Both the position numbers and the translations under genes were made by a program. DNA of 49,425 nt from Lachnospiraceae bacterium (GTDB taxonomy: Bacteria > Bacillota > Clostridia > Lachnospirales > Lachnospiraceae): assembly GCA_022781925.1 (NCBI GenBank), contig JALESO010000080.1:1-49425 (forward strand), written 5' to 3'. This document shows positions 1 through 10,563 of the stretch, piece by piece (position 1 is the stretch's first letter; the number at the start of each line of letters is the position of its first letter). The notes beneath the pieces were generated by a model. It was not told the origin of the DNA, ran no database searches, and saw nothing but the letters and a program-made list of their open reading frames with translations.

Positions 1-200
1 GACTGAGATAAACGCTCCGCAAGGATGTGCAGTGATTCTGAGAAGAATATGTCAGCTTACGCTGACCAGAATCACGCACCAAGTCTCACATGCGTTCGAC
101 TTGAACTCAGCCCGAGTGCAGACTCTGACTGAGATAAAACACGTTACAGGGATGTACCGTGTTTTTCTGAGAAGTTATGATTGAGATAGCAGAATAAAAA
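1..200 (+). ncRNA. structured pyrG leader with two copies of a hairpin element
   Basis: Two related elements occur, at about 1-45 and 127-174. Each starts with GACTGAGATAAA (1-12 and 127-138), continues with a hairpin of 9-10 bp, and ends with TTCTGAGAAG. The hairpin arms differ in sequence (CGCTCCGCA/TGTGCAGTG against ACACGTTACA/TGTACCGTGT), but each pairs with itself. Both have one pyrimidine mismatch at the same place and an AGGA or GGGA loop. A degenerate third start, GATTGAGATAG, lies at 179-189. Positions 27-40 can also pair with 67-79 (GTGATTCTG with CAGAATCAC), which competes with the first hairpin. The second hairpin runs into TTTTT and could terminate transcription. I do not recognise a known riboswitch or T-box here. 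The promoter is probably outside the window. Confidence 0.5.
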
Positions 201-241
201 CCCCGTTTTGGGAGATAAAATAAACACAGGAGGAAGAAACA

Positions 242-1849
242 ATGGCAGTAAAATATGTATTTGTTACCGGCGGAGTAGTATCCGGACTTGGAAAGGGAAT
301 CACTGCCGCATCACTTGGCCGTCTGTTAAAAGCACGCGGATACAAAGTGACCATGCAGAAATTTGACCCTTATATCAATATCGATCCGGGAACTATGAAC
401 CCGATTCAGCACGGCGAGGTTTTCGTTACCGAGGATGGTGCTGAGACAGATCTGGATCTCGGACACTATGAGCGTTTTATCGATGAGAATCTGAGCAAGA
501 GCTCAAACGTGACAACCGGAAAGGTATACTGGTCCGTACTGCAGAAAGAGCGCCGCGGTGACTACGGCGGAGGAACTGTACAGGTAATCCCGCACATCAC
601 AAATGAGATCAAGAGCCGTTTCTTCCGTGATTTTACAACAGAAGAGACACAGATCGCCATCATCGAGGTGGGTGGAACCGTCGGTGATATCGAGAGTCAG
701 CCGTTCCTGGAGGCCATTCGTCAGTTCCAGCATGAAGTAGGACACGACAATGCGATCCTGATCCATGTAACACTGATCCCGTATCTGTCTGCTTCCGGAG
801 AACTGAAGACAAAACCTACCCAGGCAAGCGTAAAAGAACTGCAGGGAATGGGAATCCAGCCGGATATCATCGTATGCCGTACCGAGCATGAACTGGACCG
901 CCAGATCCGTGACAAGATCGCATTATTCTGTAACGTACCGAAAAAATGTGTACTGCAGAACCTGGATGTAGAATATTTATATGAAGCACCGCTTGCAATG
1001 GAGAAAGAAAATCTGGCTCAGGTTGCATGTGAATGCCTGAAACTGGATTGCCCGGAGCCGGATCTGACCGACTGGATCGACATGGTACAGGCACTGCGCA
1101 ACCCGAACAAAGAAGTAGAGATCGCACTGGTTGGCAAATACATCCAGCTGCATGATGCATATATCTCTGTTGTAGAAGCATTAAAACATGGTGGAATCTT
1201 CCAGCATGCTACCGTAAATATCAAATGGGTTGATTCTGAGGAACTGAACGAAGGTAACGTGGCAGAAGTCCTTGGCGATGTACAGGGAATCCTTGTTCCG
1301 GGTGGATTCGGTGACCGTGGAATCGATGGTAAAATCACAGCTATCAAATATGCGCGTGAGAACAATGTGCCGTTCCTTGGCCTCTGCCTTGGCATGCAGC
1401 TTTCCATCGTTGAGTATGCCCGTCATATCTGCGGACTGGAAGATGCACACAGCATCGAACTGGATCCGAATACAAACGCACCGGTGATTGCACTGATGCC
1501 GGATCAGAACGGTGTGGAGGATATCGGAGGAACCCTGCGTCTTGGTTCTTATCCTTGTGTACTTGCAAAAGACAGCAAGGCATATGAACTGTACGGTACA
1601 GAGACCATCCATGAGCGTCATCGTCACCGGTATGAGGTAAACAACGATTACCGTGCGATCCTGACAGAGCATGGCATGAAACTCAGCGGTCTTTCCCCGG
1701 ACGGAAGAATCGTCGAGATGATCGAGATTCCGTCTCATCCGTGGTTTGTGGCTACACAGGCACATCCGGAGCTGAAATCCAGACCGAACCGTCCGCATCC
1801 GTTATTCAAAGGATTTGTGGAAGCAGCCATCGAGTACAAAAACAAATAA
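242..1849 (+). CDS. pyrG: CTP synthase
   Basis: CTP synthase aminates UTP to CTP, using glutamine and ATP, in the cytoplasm. The 535-residue product is full length for the family. The N-terminal synthetase domain (about 1-265) opens with a P-loop-like [10 protein letters not shown] and contains the conserved [11 protein letters not shown]. The C-terminal class I glutamine amidotransferase domain (about 290-535) has the nucleophile elbow GLCLGMQ with Cys382, and a late His-Pro-Glu (HPELKSRP). The start is supported by AGGAGG at 228-233. The gene is followed by a rho-independent terminator and preceded by the structured leader, so it is probably transcribed alone. No rpoE lies between the leader and the gene, unlike the rpoE-pyrG order of Bacillus. 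The assignment is secure. Confidence 0.98.
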   Translation: MAVKYVFVTGGVVSGLGKGITAASLGRLLKARGYKVTMQKFDPYINIDPGTMNPIQHGEVFVTEDGAETDLDLGHYERFIDENLSKSSNVTTGKVYWSVLQKERRGDYGGGTVQVIPHITNEIKSRFFRDFTTEETQIAIIEVGGTVGDIESQPFLEAIRQFQHEVGHDNAILIHVTLIPYLSASGELKTKPTQASVKELQGMGIQPDIIVCRTEHELDRQIRDKIALFCNVPKKCVLQNLDVEYLYEAPLAMEKENLAQVACECLKLDCPEPDLTDWIDMVQALRNPNKEVEIALVGKYIQLHDAYISVVEALKHGGIFQHATVNIKWVDSEELNEGNVAEVLGDVQGILVPGGFGDRGIDGKITAIKYARENNVPFLGLCLGMQLSIVEYARHICGLEDAHSIELDPNTNAPVIALMPDQNGVEDIGGTLRLGSYPCVLAKDSKAYELYGTETIHERHRHRYEVNNDYRAILTEHGMKLSGLSPDGRIVEMIEIPSHPWFVATQAHPELKSRPNRPHPLFKGFVEAAIEYKNK

Positions 1850-1901
1850 TAAAAATAACAGAAGAAATAAAAATCCTGTGATTGTGAGGTACAGGAGTCT
1901 G

Positions 1902-1935
1902 CCCCGGATGAAACAAAACATCCGGGGTTTCTTTT
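1902..1935 (+). terminator. rho-independent terminator of pyrG
   Basis: CCCCGGATG (1902-1910) pairs with CATCCGGGG (1919-1927) over an 8-base loop, and TTTCTTTT follows. The position 50 bases after the pyrG stop fits termination of pyrG. Confidence 0.9.
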
Positions 1936-1978
1936 ATAAAGATTTTATAAAAATCAGGAAAAGTTCACGATTAGATTA

Positions 1979-2007
1979 TTGATTTCTATACAAAATAACC
2001 ATATAAT
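1979..2007 (+). promoter_or_regulatory. sigma-A type promoter of ftsH
   Basis: The -35 TTGATT (1979-1984) and the perfect -10 TATAAT (2002-2007) are 17 bases apart. They give an ftsH leader of about 150 bases (roughly 2014-2163), in which I see no strong structure. The rest of the 314-base gap between pyrG and ftsH holds only the pyrG terminator. Confidence 0.8.
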
Positions 2008-2163
2008 AAAACAATGCAGATTGAGTACAGGATGAAAAGCATTCAGAATTGCTGGATCTGACATAGGGGAAACCAAGAGAAAGGATTGTGTATCGTTACA
2101 GCCATGGAAGGGTAAAGCGAAGAACAGGTTGACTGTCGTGGTACACAGGAATGAGAGATCAGT

Positions 2164-4149
2164 ATGGACGAAAACAGAGGAAACAACAGGGGCGGCAATA
2201 ATAATAACGGGCGTAGAAACGGCCAGAATATGCTCTGGTTTGTGATCGCAACCGTTGTTGTACTGCTGCTTGTTACAATGATTACCAATGGAATAGGAAG
2301 TCTTACCAATCAGGAGATCACTTACAGCGAATTCCAGAAAATGGTCAAGAATAACCAGGTAGAAAGTGTTGTCATTACAAACAGTGAGATCCAGATCCAG
2401 CCGGTAGAGGATAAAAAGAGCCTGTATCAGGTGACCTATTATACGGTAAATCTGAAAGATGACCGTATGTATGAGATGCTGGATCAGTACAATGTAGATT
2501 ATACCGGAAAGAATCAGACCACATCCGCATGGATTTATCAGATCCTGAGTTTTGTGATCCCGATCGCCATCGTATGGATCCTGCTTGGTGCTGCCATGAA
2601 ACGAATGGGCGGCGGAGGCGGCGTCATGGGCGTCGGCAAGAGCAATGCCAAGATGTATGTGGAGAAATCCACCGGTGTTACTTTCAAGGATGTAGCCGGA
2701 CAGGATGAGGCGAAGGAATCCTTACAGGAAGTGGTAGATTTCCTGCACAATCCACAGAAATATACCGCCATCGGTGCGAAGCTTCCAAAAGGAGCCCTGT
2801 TAGTAGGACCTCCGGGAACCGGTAAAACCCTGCTGGCAAAAGCAGTTGCAGGTGAGGCGGGCGTACCGTTCTTCTCACTGGCAGGTTCTGACTTCGTAGA
2901 GATGTTTGTCGGCGTGGGTGCGTCCCGTGTGCGTGATCTGTTCAAAGAAGCACAGAAACAGGCACCGTGTATTATTTTTATCGATGAGATTGACGCCATC
3001 GGAAAAAGCCGTGACAGCCATTACGGTGGCGGAAACGATGAGCGTGAGCAGACATTGAACCAGCTGCTGGCAGAGATGGATGGTTTTGATACATCCAAAG
3101 GACTTCTGATTCTGGCAGCAACGAACCGTCCGGAAGTTCTGGACAAAGCTTTATTGAGACCGGGACGTTTTGACCGTCGTATCATCGTAGACAAACCGGA
3201 TCTGAAAGGCCGTGTGGAGACACTGCGTGTACATTCCAAAGATGTCAAGATGGATGATTCCGTAGATCTGGAGGCGATCGCACTGGCAACCGCAGGCTGT
3301 GTGGGATCAGACCTTGCAAATATGATCAACGAGGCTGCCATCAATGCAGTCAAGAACGGCAGACAGTATGTGACACAGGCAGATCTGTTTGAATCTGTCG
3401 AGGTAGTCATTGCAGGTAAAGAGAAAAAAGACCGTATCATGGGACCGAAAGAGAAGAGACTGGTGGCTTACCATGAGGTTGGACATGCGCTTGTTACCGC
3501 ATTACAGAAAGATGCCGAGCCGGTACAGAAGATCACCATTGTACCGCGTACCATGGGATCTCTGGGTTATACCCTGCAGATGCCGGAGGAAGAGAAATAT
3601 CTGGAGACTAAAGCCGAGCTGGAAGCACGACTGGTTACTTATATGGGTGGCCGTGCCGCAGAGGAGATCATGTGCGATTCTGTGACAACCGGAGCATCCA
3701 ATGATATCGAGATGGCTACCAGAATTGCCCGTGCCATGGTTACACAGTTTGGTATGTCAGAAGAATTTGGACTGATGGGTGTGGAATCTGTGGAGAACAG
3801 ATATCTGGACGGACGAGCAGTGACAAATTGTGGAGACGAGACCATTGCCAAAGTCGATGAAGTGGTAAAAGTAATGCTGCAGAAAGCATACGATACAGCA
3901 AAAGAGATGCTGTTGACACACCGCGATGTGCTGGAGCGCATTGCAGGATATCTGTATGAGCATGAGACCATCACTGGTAAAGAGTTCATGGACATTTTCA
4001 AAGAGATGACAGAAGGGGAACAGCCGATCGATGTGGAGGCAGAAGAGGTATCTGCACAGGCAGAGCCACAGACTGCTGAGACAGCAGAAAACGAGACAAC
4101 GTTTTCCGGAAATGAGCCGGTTGCACCGGATGAGGCCTTTGAGGAGTAA
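2164..4149 (+). CDS. ftsH: ATP-dependent zinc metalloprotease FtsH
   Basis: FtsH is a membrane-anchored AAA+ protease that extracts and degrades membrane and short-lived cytosolic proteins. The order of parts is canonical. There is a short N-terminus rich in Asn and Gly, a first membrane span at about residues 20-43, an extracytoplasmic segment, and a second span near 120-143. The AAA domain has Walker A GPPGTGKT and Walker [12 protein letters not shown], and the arginine-finger region reads RPGRFDRR. The peptidase domain has the zinc motif HEVGH (His437-Glu438-His441). The acidic tail rich in Glu, Ala and Thr (about 625-661) is variable in the family. The upstream Shine-Dalgarno is weak (AGGAATGAGAGAT), so the start rests on the membrane-protein N-terminus and the leader promoter. 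It stands between pyrG and uvrC rather than behind tilS-hpt, its common place in Firmicutes. Confidence 0.97.
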   Translation: MDENRGNNRGGNNNNGRRNGQNMLWFVIATVVVLLLVTMITNGIGSLTNQEITYSEFQKMVKNNQVESVVITNSEIQIQPVEDKKSLYQVTYYTVNLKDDRMYEMLDQYNVDYTGKNQTTSAWIYQILSFVIPIAIVWILLGAAMKRMGGGGGVMGVGKSNAKMYVEKSTGVTFKDVAGQDEAKESLQEVVDFLHNPQKYTAIGAKLPKGALLVGPPGTGKTLLAKAVAGEAGVPFFSLAGSDFVEMFVGVGASRVRDLFKEAQKQAPCIIFIDEIDAIGKSRDSHYGGGNDEREQTLNQLLAEMDGFDTSKGLLILAATNRPEVLDKALLRPGRFDRRIIVDKPDLKGRVETLRVHSKDVKMDDSVDLEAIALATAGCVGSDLANMINEAAINAVKNGRQYVTQADLFESVEVVIAGKEKKDRIMGPKEKRLVAYHEVGHALVTALQKDAEPVQKITIVPRTMGSLGYTLQMPEEEKYLETKAELEARLVTYMGGRAAEEIMCDSVTTGASNDIEMATRIARAMVTQFGMSEEFGLMGVESVENRYLDGRAVTNCGDETIAKVDEVVKVMLQKAYDTAKEMLLTHRDVLERIAGYLYEHETITGKEFMDIFKEMTEGEQPIDVEAEEVSAQAEPQTAETAENETTFSGNEPVAPDEAFEE

Positions 4150-4204
4150 GAAAATACGGGCGGTCAGAGTTTCGACTGCGAGATAAAAAGAAATAATATG
4201 ACAG

Positions 4205-4246
4205 AAACGGTCAGAGTGGAGAAGCAATTTTCTGCCCTGACCGTTT
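4205..4246 (+). terminator. hairpin between ftsH and uvrC, possible terminator
   Basis: AAACGGTCAG (4205-4214) pairs perfectly with CTGACCGTTT (4237-4246), and the interior also pairs in part. Only a short T run inside the stem follows, so termination may be partial and some transcription may continue into uvrC. Confidence 0.45.
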
Positions 4247-4275
4247 GGGGATTTCAAGAGGATTGAAAAACATAT

Positions 4276-6153
4276 ATGGGAACAGAGAAACTATTTGATA
4301 TTCAGGAAGAACTGAAGAAACTTCCGGATCATCCGGGGGTCTACATTATGCATGATGACCGGGATGCCATCATCTATATCGGAAAAGCCATCAGTCTGCG
4401 CAACCGGGTGCGGCAGTATTTTCAGACCAGCCGGAACAAGGGACCGAAGATTGAAAAAATGGTGACGCATATCGATCATTTTGAGTATATCCTGACGGAT
4501 TCCGAACTGGAAGCACTGGTGTTGGAGTGCAATCTGATCAAGGAACACCGGCCAAAATACAACACGATGCTGAAGGACGACAAGACCTATCCGTATATCA
4601 AGGTGACCCTTGGGGAAGCCTATCCACGGGTACTGTTTTCCAGACAGATGAAAAAGGATAAGTCAAAGTATTACGGACCTTATACCAGTGCCGGGGCTGT
4701 GAAAGATACCATCGAGCTGGTGCAAAAGCTGTTTCAGATCCGCACCTGCAACCGGACACTGCCCCGGGATATCGGGAAGGAACGTCCATGCCTGAACTAT
4801 CACATCCATCAGTGTCAGGCACCCTGTCAGGGCTACATTTCTAAGGAGGATTACCGGACACAGATCCGCAGTGCCATGGAATTGCTGAACGGAAATTTTA
4901 ATCCGGTGATCCGTGATCTGGAGGAAAAGATGCAGGCGGCTTCCGAGGCACTGGAATTTGAAAAAGCCATGGAATTCCGGGATCTGCTGGCCAGTGTGCG
5001 TCAGGTGGCACAGAAACAGAAGATAACCAGTTTTGACGGAGAAGACCGTGATATCCTTGCGCTTGCCATGGATGACCGGGATGCGGTGGTACAGGTATTT
5101 TTTGTCCGGGAGGGAAGACTGATCGGACGGGAACATTTTCATGTGGCCATCGGAGCAGAGGATACGAAGAAAGAAGTGCTTTCCACTTTTATCAGTCAGT
5201 ATTATGCGGGAACACCCTTTGTGCCAAAGGAGATCATGCTCCCTATGGAGATCGAGGATGCAGATGTGGTGGCACAGTGGTTGTCCGCAAAGCGCGGACA
5301 GAAAGTATATATCCGTGTGCCGAAGAAAGGACAGCGGGAAAAACTGGTGGAACTTGCCGAGCAGAATGCGGTCATGGTGTTGACGCAGGATAAGGAGAAG
5401 ATCCGCCGGGAGGAAGGACGTACCATCGGAGCTGTCAAGGAGATTGCCGAACTGCTGGATATCGGTTATGTGAAACGGATGGAAGCCTACGATATCTCCA
5501 ACACCAACGGTTTTGAATCCGTAGGTTCCATGGTAGTCTATGAACGTGGAAAACCATGCAGGAGCGACTACCGCAAGTTCAAGTTAAAAACAGTGACGGG
5601 CCCGGATGATTATGCTTCCATGCGGGAAGTGCTGACCCGTCGTTTTACCCATGGAATGGAGGAACGGGCGCAGAACCGGCAGAAGGATCTGGCACCGGAG
5701 TATGGCAGCTTTACAAAGTTTCCGGATTTGATCCTCATGGATGGTGGCAAAGGCCAAGTCAATATCGCCCTGGAAGTGCTGGATGAACTGAAACTTGCCA
5801 TCCCGGTGTGCGGCATGGTGAAGGACGATCACCACAGAACGAGAGGGCTATATTTTAACAATGAGGAGATTCCCATCGACCGGCATTCCGAAGGCTTCCG
5901 GCTGATCACCCGGATCCAGGATGAAGCGCATCGGTTTGCCATCGAGTACCACCGTTCCCTGCGCAGCAAACAGCAGGTCCACTCGATACTGGATGATATC
6001 CCGAATATCGGACAGACCAGGAGAAAGGCACTGATGCGTCAGTTCCAGTCTCTGGAGAAAATCCGGGAGGCGACGGTGGAACAGCTGCGGGAAGTGGACG
6101 GGATGAATGAGAAAGCGGCGCAGTCCGTATACCAGTTCTTCCATAAGCAGTAA
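4276..6153 (+). CDS. uvrC: excinuclease ABC subunit C
   Basis: UvrC makes the two incisions flanking a DNA lesion during nucleotide excision repair, after UvrA and UvrB have located it. The 625-residue product has the expected parts. An N-terminal GIY-YIG nuclease (about 14-95) carries GVYIM, IIYIGKA and RVRQYF. A UVR helical pair (about 205-240, [11 protein letters not shown]) contacts UvrB. The RNase H-like endonuclease domain contains YDISNTNG and [10 protein letters not shown]. Helix-hairpin-helix repeats lie at the C-terminus ([21 protein letters not shown]). The Shine-Dalgarno AGAGGA is 13 bases from the ATG, a little far, but the protein start matches the family. uvrA and uvrB are not in the window, and I see no LexA-type box in front of the gene. 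Confidence 0.97.
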   Translation: MGTEKLFDIQEELKKLPDHPGVYIMHDDRDAIIYIGKAISLRNRVRQYFQTSRNKGPKIEKMVTHIDHFEYILTDSELEALVLECNLIKEHRPKYNTMLKDDKTYPYIKVTLGEAYPRVLFSRQMKKDKSKYYGPYTSAGAVKDTIELVQKLFQIRTCNRTLPRDIGKERPCLNYHIHQCQAPCQGYISKEDYRTQIRSAMELLNGNFNPVIRDLEEKMQAASEALEFEKAMEFRDLLASVRQVAQKQKITSFDGEDRDILALAMDDRDAVVQVFFVREGRLIGREHFHVAIGAEDTKKEVLSTFISQYYAGTPFVPKEIMLPMEIEDADVVAQWLSAKRGQKVYIRVPKKGQREKLVELAEQNAVMVLTQDKEKIRREEGRTIGAVKEIAELLDIGYVKRMEAYDISNTNGFESVGSMVVYERGKPCRSDYRKFKLKTVTGPDDYASMREVLTRRFTHGMEERAQNRQKDLAPEYGSFTKFPDLILMDGGKGQVNIALEVLDELKLAIPVCGMVKDDHHRTRGLYFNNEEIPIDRHSEGFRLITRIQDEAHRFAIEYHRSLRSKQQVHSILDDIPNIGQTRRKALMRQFQSLEKIREATVEQLREVDGMNEKAAQSVYQFFHKQ

Positions 6154-6281
6154 AAACGTGCTATACTGTACCTGTTCAGAAGCAATAAATACAGGAAGAT
6201 GTCTGAAACGGACAGTCTGAATGAAACACAGCAGATGCATCGGAACATGCAGTAAAAATATACAGAAATGGAGAAAATATA

Positions 6282-7220
6282 ATGCAGGGAGTCAGTGTAC
6301 AACAGTTAGCAGAGAGAATGAAATTTAAATGCTTCACCCCGTGTGTGGAAATGTCAAAACGAATGATCACTTCTTCCGAGATCAACCGGCCGGCTTTGGA
6401 ACTGGCAGGTTATTTTGAACATTTTGCGGAAGAGCGGATCCAGATCATCGGTATGGTAGAATATTCTTACCTGGAAACCCTGGCAGATGATGTCCGGGCA
6501 GAGCGTTACCGTAAGCTTCTGGGATTTAATGTGCCATGTGTCATTATGTGCAGAGGATATGAACCGGATGAAGAAGTGCTACGTATCGCAGGGGAACGAG
6601 GAATCCCGATCCTGGGATCTCCGGATGCGACGTCCAATGTGGCAGCGGAAGCGATTTATTTTCTGACCAGCAAGCTGGCACCGTGCATTTCCATTCATGG
6701 TGTACTGGTAGATATCTATGGTGAGGGCGTCCTGATCATGGGCGAGAGCGGCATCGGAAAAAGTGAGGCTGCCCTGGAGCTGATCCGCCGCGGCCATCGT
6801 CTGGTTACGGATGATGTAGTGGAGATCCGCAAGATCAACAACAATACACTGATCGGTACATCACCGGACATCACCCGGTACTTTATCGAACTGCGGGGCA
6901 TCGGCATCATTGATGTGAAGACGTTGTTTGGTGTAGAATGTGTCAAGGAACAGCAGACCATCGACCTGGTCATTAAGCTGGAAGACTGGAAGAAGGACAA
7001 GGAATATGACCGTCTGGGACTGGAGGAAGAATATGCAGAGATCCTGGGCAACAATATCGTATGCCACTCCATTCCGATCCGTCCGGGACGAAACCTGGCT
7101 GTTATCTGTGAGGCGGCAGCAGCAAATCACAGACAGAAAAAGATGGGTTACAACGCTGCGAAAGAATTATACCGCAGAGTGGAAAATAATCTGAGAAACG
7201 GAAATTCCACAGAGATTTAA
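6282..7220 (+). CDS. hprK: HPr kinase/phosphorylase
   Basis: HprK phosphorylates and dephosphorylates HPr on serine 46 in response to glycolytic intermediates and phosphate. This makes it the sensor for CcpA-dependent carbon catabolite repression in Firmicutes. The 312-residue protein has the N-terminal domain (about 1-130), then the kinase domain with P-loop GESGIGKSE near residue 154, and the family signature region ELRGIGIIDVKTLFG, which covers the bifunctional active site. GGAG at 6270-6273 supports the start. Its neighbours downstream, an aminopeptidase then murB-rapZ-whiA, match the common clostridial hprK cluster except for the inserted peptidase. No ptsH or crh is present in the window. 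Confidence 0.97.
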   Translation: MQGVSVQQLAERMKFKCFTPCVEMSKRMITSSEINRPALELAGYFEHFAEERIQIIGMVEYSYLETLADDVRAERYRKLLGFNVPCVIMCRGYEPDEEVLRIAGERGIPILGSPDATSNVAAEAIYFLTSKLAPCISIHGVLVDIYGEGVLIMGESGIGKSEAALELIRRGHRLVTDDVVEIRKINNNTLIGTSPDITRYFIELRGIGIIDVKTLFGVECVKEQQTIDLVIKLEDWKKDKEYDRLGLEEEYAEILGNNIVCHSIPIRPGRNLAVICEAAAANHRQKKMGYNAAKELYRRVENNLRNGNSTEI

Positions 7221-7336
7221 CCGGATTGTGTAAGCAGATGGACAAGATCGGTCTGATTGCTTATTTTATATGAAATAGAAAAAGAAGAATGTATGCATTG
7301 TCTGGAAAGCACATTCAGGAAAAGGAGACGAATAAC

Positions 7337-8734
7337 ATGGAGCGTAAAAACGCATGGAAAAAGTATACAGAGGAAGAGAGAGCAGCCGTATTTGCTTACG
7401 GTGATGAATACCGTCAGTTTATTTCTGACTGCAAGACAGAGCGCGAGTGCGTGACAGAATTAAAGAAACGTGCGGCAGCAGCCGGTTTCCAGGATATGGA
7501 AGAAGTGATCGCAAACGGAATCACATTAAAAGCCGGTGACCGTGTATTTGCAGACAACAAAGGAAAAAGTTTTGCCATGTACATCATTGGTCAGAAACCG
7601 ATGGAAGAAGGTATGAATATCCTTGGCGCACATATCGATTCCCCGCGTCTGGATCTGAAACAGAATCCGCTGTATGAGGATACGGATATGGCATTACTGG
7701 ATACTCATTATTATGGCGGTGTCAAAAAATATCAGTGGGTGACACTTCCGCTGGCGATGCATGGTGTCATTGCGAAAAAAGACGGTTCCGTAGTAACCAT
7801 CAGCATCGGTGAAAAAACGGAGGATCCGGTATTTGGCGTCAGCGATCTGTTGATCCATCTGTCTGCAGATCAGATGGAGAAAAAAGGTGCGAAAGTCATT
7901 GAGGGCGAGGCACTGGATATTCTCGTGGGCAGCATGCCGTTAGAGGCAAAGACAGAGGAAGAGAAGAAAACAAAAGAACTGGTACAGGCAAATGTACTGA
8001 AAATCTTAAAAGATACTTACGGTGTGGAGGAAGAAGATTTCCTGTCTGCCGAGATCGAGATCGTTCCTGCCGGACCGGCAAGAGATTACGGTTTTGACCG
8101 CAGTATGATCATGGGTTACGGACACGACGACCGTGTATGCGCATATCCTTCTTTCTCAGCGATCGTTGAGATGGAGAAACCGGAGCGTACCAGCGTATGC
8201 CTTCTGGTGGACAAAGAGGAGATCGGCAGTGTGGGTGCTACCGGTATGCAGTCCCGTTTCTTTGAAAATATGACAGCAGAAGTGATGAATGCCTGCGGCG
8301 ATTACAATGAATTAAAACTGCGTCGTGCCCTGCAGAATTCCAAGGTACTTTCTTCTGATGTAAGTGCTGCTTTTGACCCGAACTATCCGAGTGTCATGGA
8401 GAAGAAAAATGCAGCATATTTTGGAAGAGGTCTTGTATTCAATAAATATACAGGTTCCAGAGGAAAATCCGGTTCCAACGATGCCGGAGCAGAGTATGTG
8501 GCAGAGATCCGCAAGATCATGGATGACAATCAGGTATATTTCCAAACCGCAGAGCTTGGTAAAGTAGATCAGGGCGGCGGCGGAACCATCGCTTACATCC
8601 TTGGAAATTATAATATGCAGGTTATCGACAGCGGTGTGGCAGTGCTGAACATGCATGCACCGTGGGAGATTATCAGCAAAGCGGATCTGTATGAAGCAAA
8701 ATGCGGTTATAAAGCATTTTTAAAGGATGCATAA
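7337..8734 (+). CDS. M18 family aminopeptidase
   Basis: This is a zinc-dependent M18 aminopeptidase (aspartyl aminopeptidase/ApeA type) that removes N-terminal residues from peptides in the cytoplasm. The metal-binding signatures are all visible: GAHIDSPRLDLKQNP early, the YGGV segment after it, DKEEIGSVGATGM centrally, GYGHDDRVCAYPSF, and MHAPWEIISKADLYE at the C-terminus. I chose the ATG at 7337 (protein begins MERKNAWKK, 465 residues) because AAAGGAGACG lies 6-13 bases before it. An in-frame ATG at 7289 would add 16 residues with no better ribosome site. The gene overlaps the next reading frame slightly, so peptidase and murB are probably co-transcribed. Confidence 0.93.
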   Translation: MERKNAWKKYTEEERAAVFAYGDEYRQFISDCKTERECVTELKKRAAAAGFQDMEEVIANGITLKAGDRVFADNKGKSFAMYIIGQKPMEEGMNILGAHIDSPRLDLKQNPLYEDTDMALLDTHYYGGVKKYQWVTLPLAMHGVIAKKDGSVVTISIGEKTEDPVFGVSDLLIHLSADQMEKKGAKVIEGEALDILVGSMPLEAKTEEEKKTKELVQANVLKILKDTYGVEEEDFLSAEIEIVPAGPARDYGFDRSMIMGYGHDDRVCAYPSFSAIVEMEKPERTSVCLLVDKEEIGSVGATGMQSRFFENMTAEVMNACGDYNELKLRRALQNSKVLSSDVSAAFDPNYPSVMEKKNAAYFGRGLVFNKYTGSRGKSGSNDAGAEYVAEIRKIMDDNQVYFQTAELGKVDQGGGGTIAYILGNYNMQVIDSGVAVLNMHAPWEIISKADLYEAKCGYKAFLKDA

Positions 8735-8750
8735 CAGAGTGGAGCAGAAC

Positions 8751-9656
8751 ATGAATCAGATATATGAGACATTATGCGGCATCTGCGGAGCAGGGCATGT
8801 GCTGGCGCAGGAGCCTATGAGCAGACACACCACCTTTCGGACCGGCGGACCGGCGGATGTTCTGGTACAGCCAGAGGCTGATCAGATCGGAGCGGTCCTG
8901 GAAGCGTGCCGCAGGGCACAGATCCCATGGACGGTTATCGGAAACGGCAGCAATCTCCTGGTGGGAGACGGCGGCATCCGTGGTGTTGTCCTTGAAATTG
9001 GAAAACAGATGTCAGACATTGTAATAGAAGGAACTACTGTCACAGCCGGAGCAGGGGCGATGCTTTCCAGCATTGCTTCCAGAGCCGCTGCGGCAGAACT
9101 GACAGGAATGGAGTTCGCCTCCGGAATCCCGGGCAGTCTCGGCGGAGCAGTCGTAATGAATGCCGGAGCTTACGGTGGTGAGATGAAGGATATCCTGCAG
9201 GAAGTGACGGTGTTGACACCGGAGGGAGCTTTACAGACACTTTCCGTGGAAGAACTGGATCTGTCCTATCGACACAGTATCATTCCGGAGAAAGGGTATT
9301 TGGTAACCGGAGCGGTGCTGAATCTGCAGCCGGGGAAGGCGGAAGAGATTCAGGCCATCATGGATGATCTGAAGGAAAAACGGGTGAGCAAGCAGCCGTT
9401 GGAGTACCCAAGTGCAGGAAGTACCTTTAAGCGTCCGGAAGGCTATTTTGCCGGAAAATTGATTCAGGATGCCGGTCTGTGTGGATTTCAGGTAGGCGGA
9501 GCACAGGTATCGGAAAAACACTGTGGTTTTGTGATCAACCGGGATCATGCCACATCCGCAGATATCTGCCAGCTGATGCAGCAGGTGTCTGAGATCGTAT
9601 ATGAGAAATTTGGTGTCCGGCTGGAGCCGGAAGTAAAGAAAATTGGTGAGTTTTAA
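8751..9656 (+). CDS. murB: UDP-N-acetylenolpyruvoylglucosamine reductase
   Basis: MurB reduces UDP-GlcNAc-enolpyruvate to UDP-MurNAc with NADPH and FAD, the second committed step of peptidoglycan precursor synthesis. The FAD-binding part carries the conserved HTTFRTGGPADV, GNGSNLLVGDGG and GMEFASGIPGSLGGAV. The C-terminal substrate domain has SAGSTFKRPEG, QDAGLCGFQVGGAQVSEKH and the active-site glutamate near LEPEV. It is a type II-like enzyme of 301 residues. GGAG at 8741-8744, 6 bases before the ATG at 8751, supports this start. An in-frame ATG at 8727 would overlap the peptidase stop and lacks a ribosome site. It leads directly into rapZ. Confidence 0.97.
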   Translation: MNQIYETLCGICGAGHVLAQEPMSRHTTFRTGGPADVLVQPEADQIGAVLEACRRAQIPWTVIGNGSNLLVGDGGIRGVVLEIGKQMSDIVIEGTTVTAGAGAMLSSIASRAAAAELTGMEFASGIPGSLGGAVVMNAGAYGGEMKDILQEVTVLTPEGALQTLSVEELDLSYRHSIIPEKGYLVTGAVLNLQPGKAEEIQAIMDDLKEKRVSKQPLEYPSAGSTFKRPEGYFAGKLIQDAGLCGFQVGGAQVSEKHCGFVINRDHATSADICQLMQQVSEIVYEKFGVRLEPEVKKIGEF

Positions 9657-9674
9657 GCAGGAGTGAGTGACGGA

Positions 9675-10550
9675 ATGGAGTATGTGATCGTAACAGGAAT
9701 GTCCGGAGCGGGCAAATCAACAGCATTAAAAATCATGGAGGATATCGGATATTTCTGCGTCGATAATTTCCCGATTCCTCTGCTGGAGAAGTTTGCAGAG
9801 TTTGCAGATTCCGGCGAGACCCAGTATCAGAAGATCGCCTTTGGTCTGGATATCCGCAGTGGCGAATCACTGAAATATCTGGATCAGATCATCACGAATC
9901 TGAGAATGCAGGGACATATGATCCGTATTCTGTTTATGGATGCTTCGGATCAGGTGCTGGTAAAACGGTACAAAGAGACGAGGCGGGCGCATCCGCTGGC
10001 CGGAACAGACCGGGTGGAAAAGGGAATTGAGCAGGAGCGTAAGCAGATTTCCTTTTTAAAAGAGATGGCGGATTATATCATTGATACGAGCCAGCTTCTG
10101 ACCCGGGAACTGCATGCCGCACTGGGCAATATTTTCCTGGATAAGCAGGAATATGACAATATCTATGTGACGGTGCTGTCCTTTGGATTCAAGTATGGGA
10201 TTCCGTCGGATGCGGATCTGGTATTCGATGTCCGCTTTCTTCCCAATCCTTATTATCTGGAGGAACTGCGGCCAAAGACCGGAAATGACCCGGAGATCCA
10301 GCAGTTTGTCCTGAAAGCGCCGGAGGCAAATATCTTTCTGGATAAACTGGAGGATATGATCCGGTTCCTGCTCCCGAATTATATCCGGGAAGGCAAGAAC
10401 CAGCTTGTCATTGCCATCGGATGTACCGGGGGCAAGCACCGCTCGGTCACACTGACCAATGCGATCTATCAGAGACTGAAGAAAAATCAGAAATATGGTC
10501 TGCGTGTGGAACACCGGGACATTGATAAAGATGCAAAACGTGGAAAGTAG
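9675..10550 (+). CDS. rapZ: RNase adapter protein / nucleotide-binding RapZ
   Basis: This is RapZ/YvcJ, a P-loop nucleotide-binding protein. In enterobacteria it directs RNase E to the GlmZ small RNA. In Firmicutes the role is less clear, although YvcJ hydrolyses nucleotides and affects competence. The N-terminal Walker A is GMSGAGKST. The conserved C-terminal domain holds CTGGKHRSV and RDIDKD. I chose ATG 9675 (MEYVIVTG, 291 residues) because AGGAG at 9659-9663 lies 11 bases before it. The in-frame GTG at 9663 would overlap the ribosome site. The gene follows murB closely and is 13 bases from whiA. In many Firmicutes yvcK sits between rapZ and whiA, but it is absent here. Confidence 0.95.
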   Translation: MEYVIVTGMSGAGKSTALKIMEDIGYFCVDNFPIPLLEKFAEFADSGETQYQKIAFGLDIRSGESLKYLDQIITNLRMQGHMIRILFMDASDQVLVKRYKETRRAHPLAGTDRVEKGIEQERKQISFLKEMADYIIDTSQLLTRELHAALGNIFLDKQEYDNIYVTVLSFGFKYGIPSDADLVFDVRFLPNPYYLEELRPKTGNDPEIQQFVLKAPEANIFLDKLEDMIRFLLPNYIREGKNQLVIAIGCTGGKHRSVTLTNAIYQRLKKNQKYGLRVEHRDIDKDAKRGK

Positions 10551-10563
10551 TTGAGGAAACAGT

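Noticed and set aside
1..200. T-box, TPP riboswitch or PyrR-binding leader upstream of pyrG
   Set aside because: The words CTGAGATA and CTGAGAAG recall parts of TPP or PyrR leaders, but the T-box TGGNACCGCG, the second TPP motif and the PyrR CCAGAGAGG sequence are all missing.
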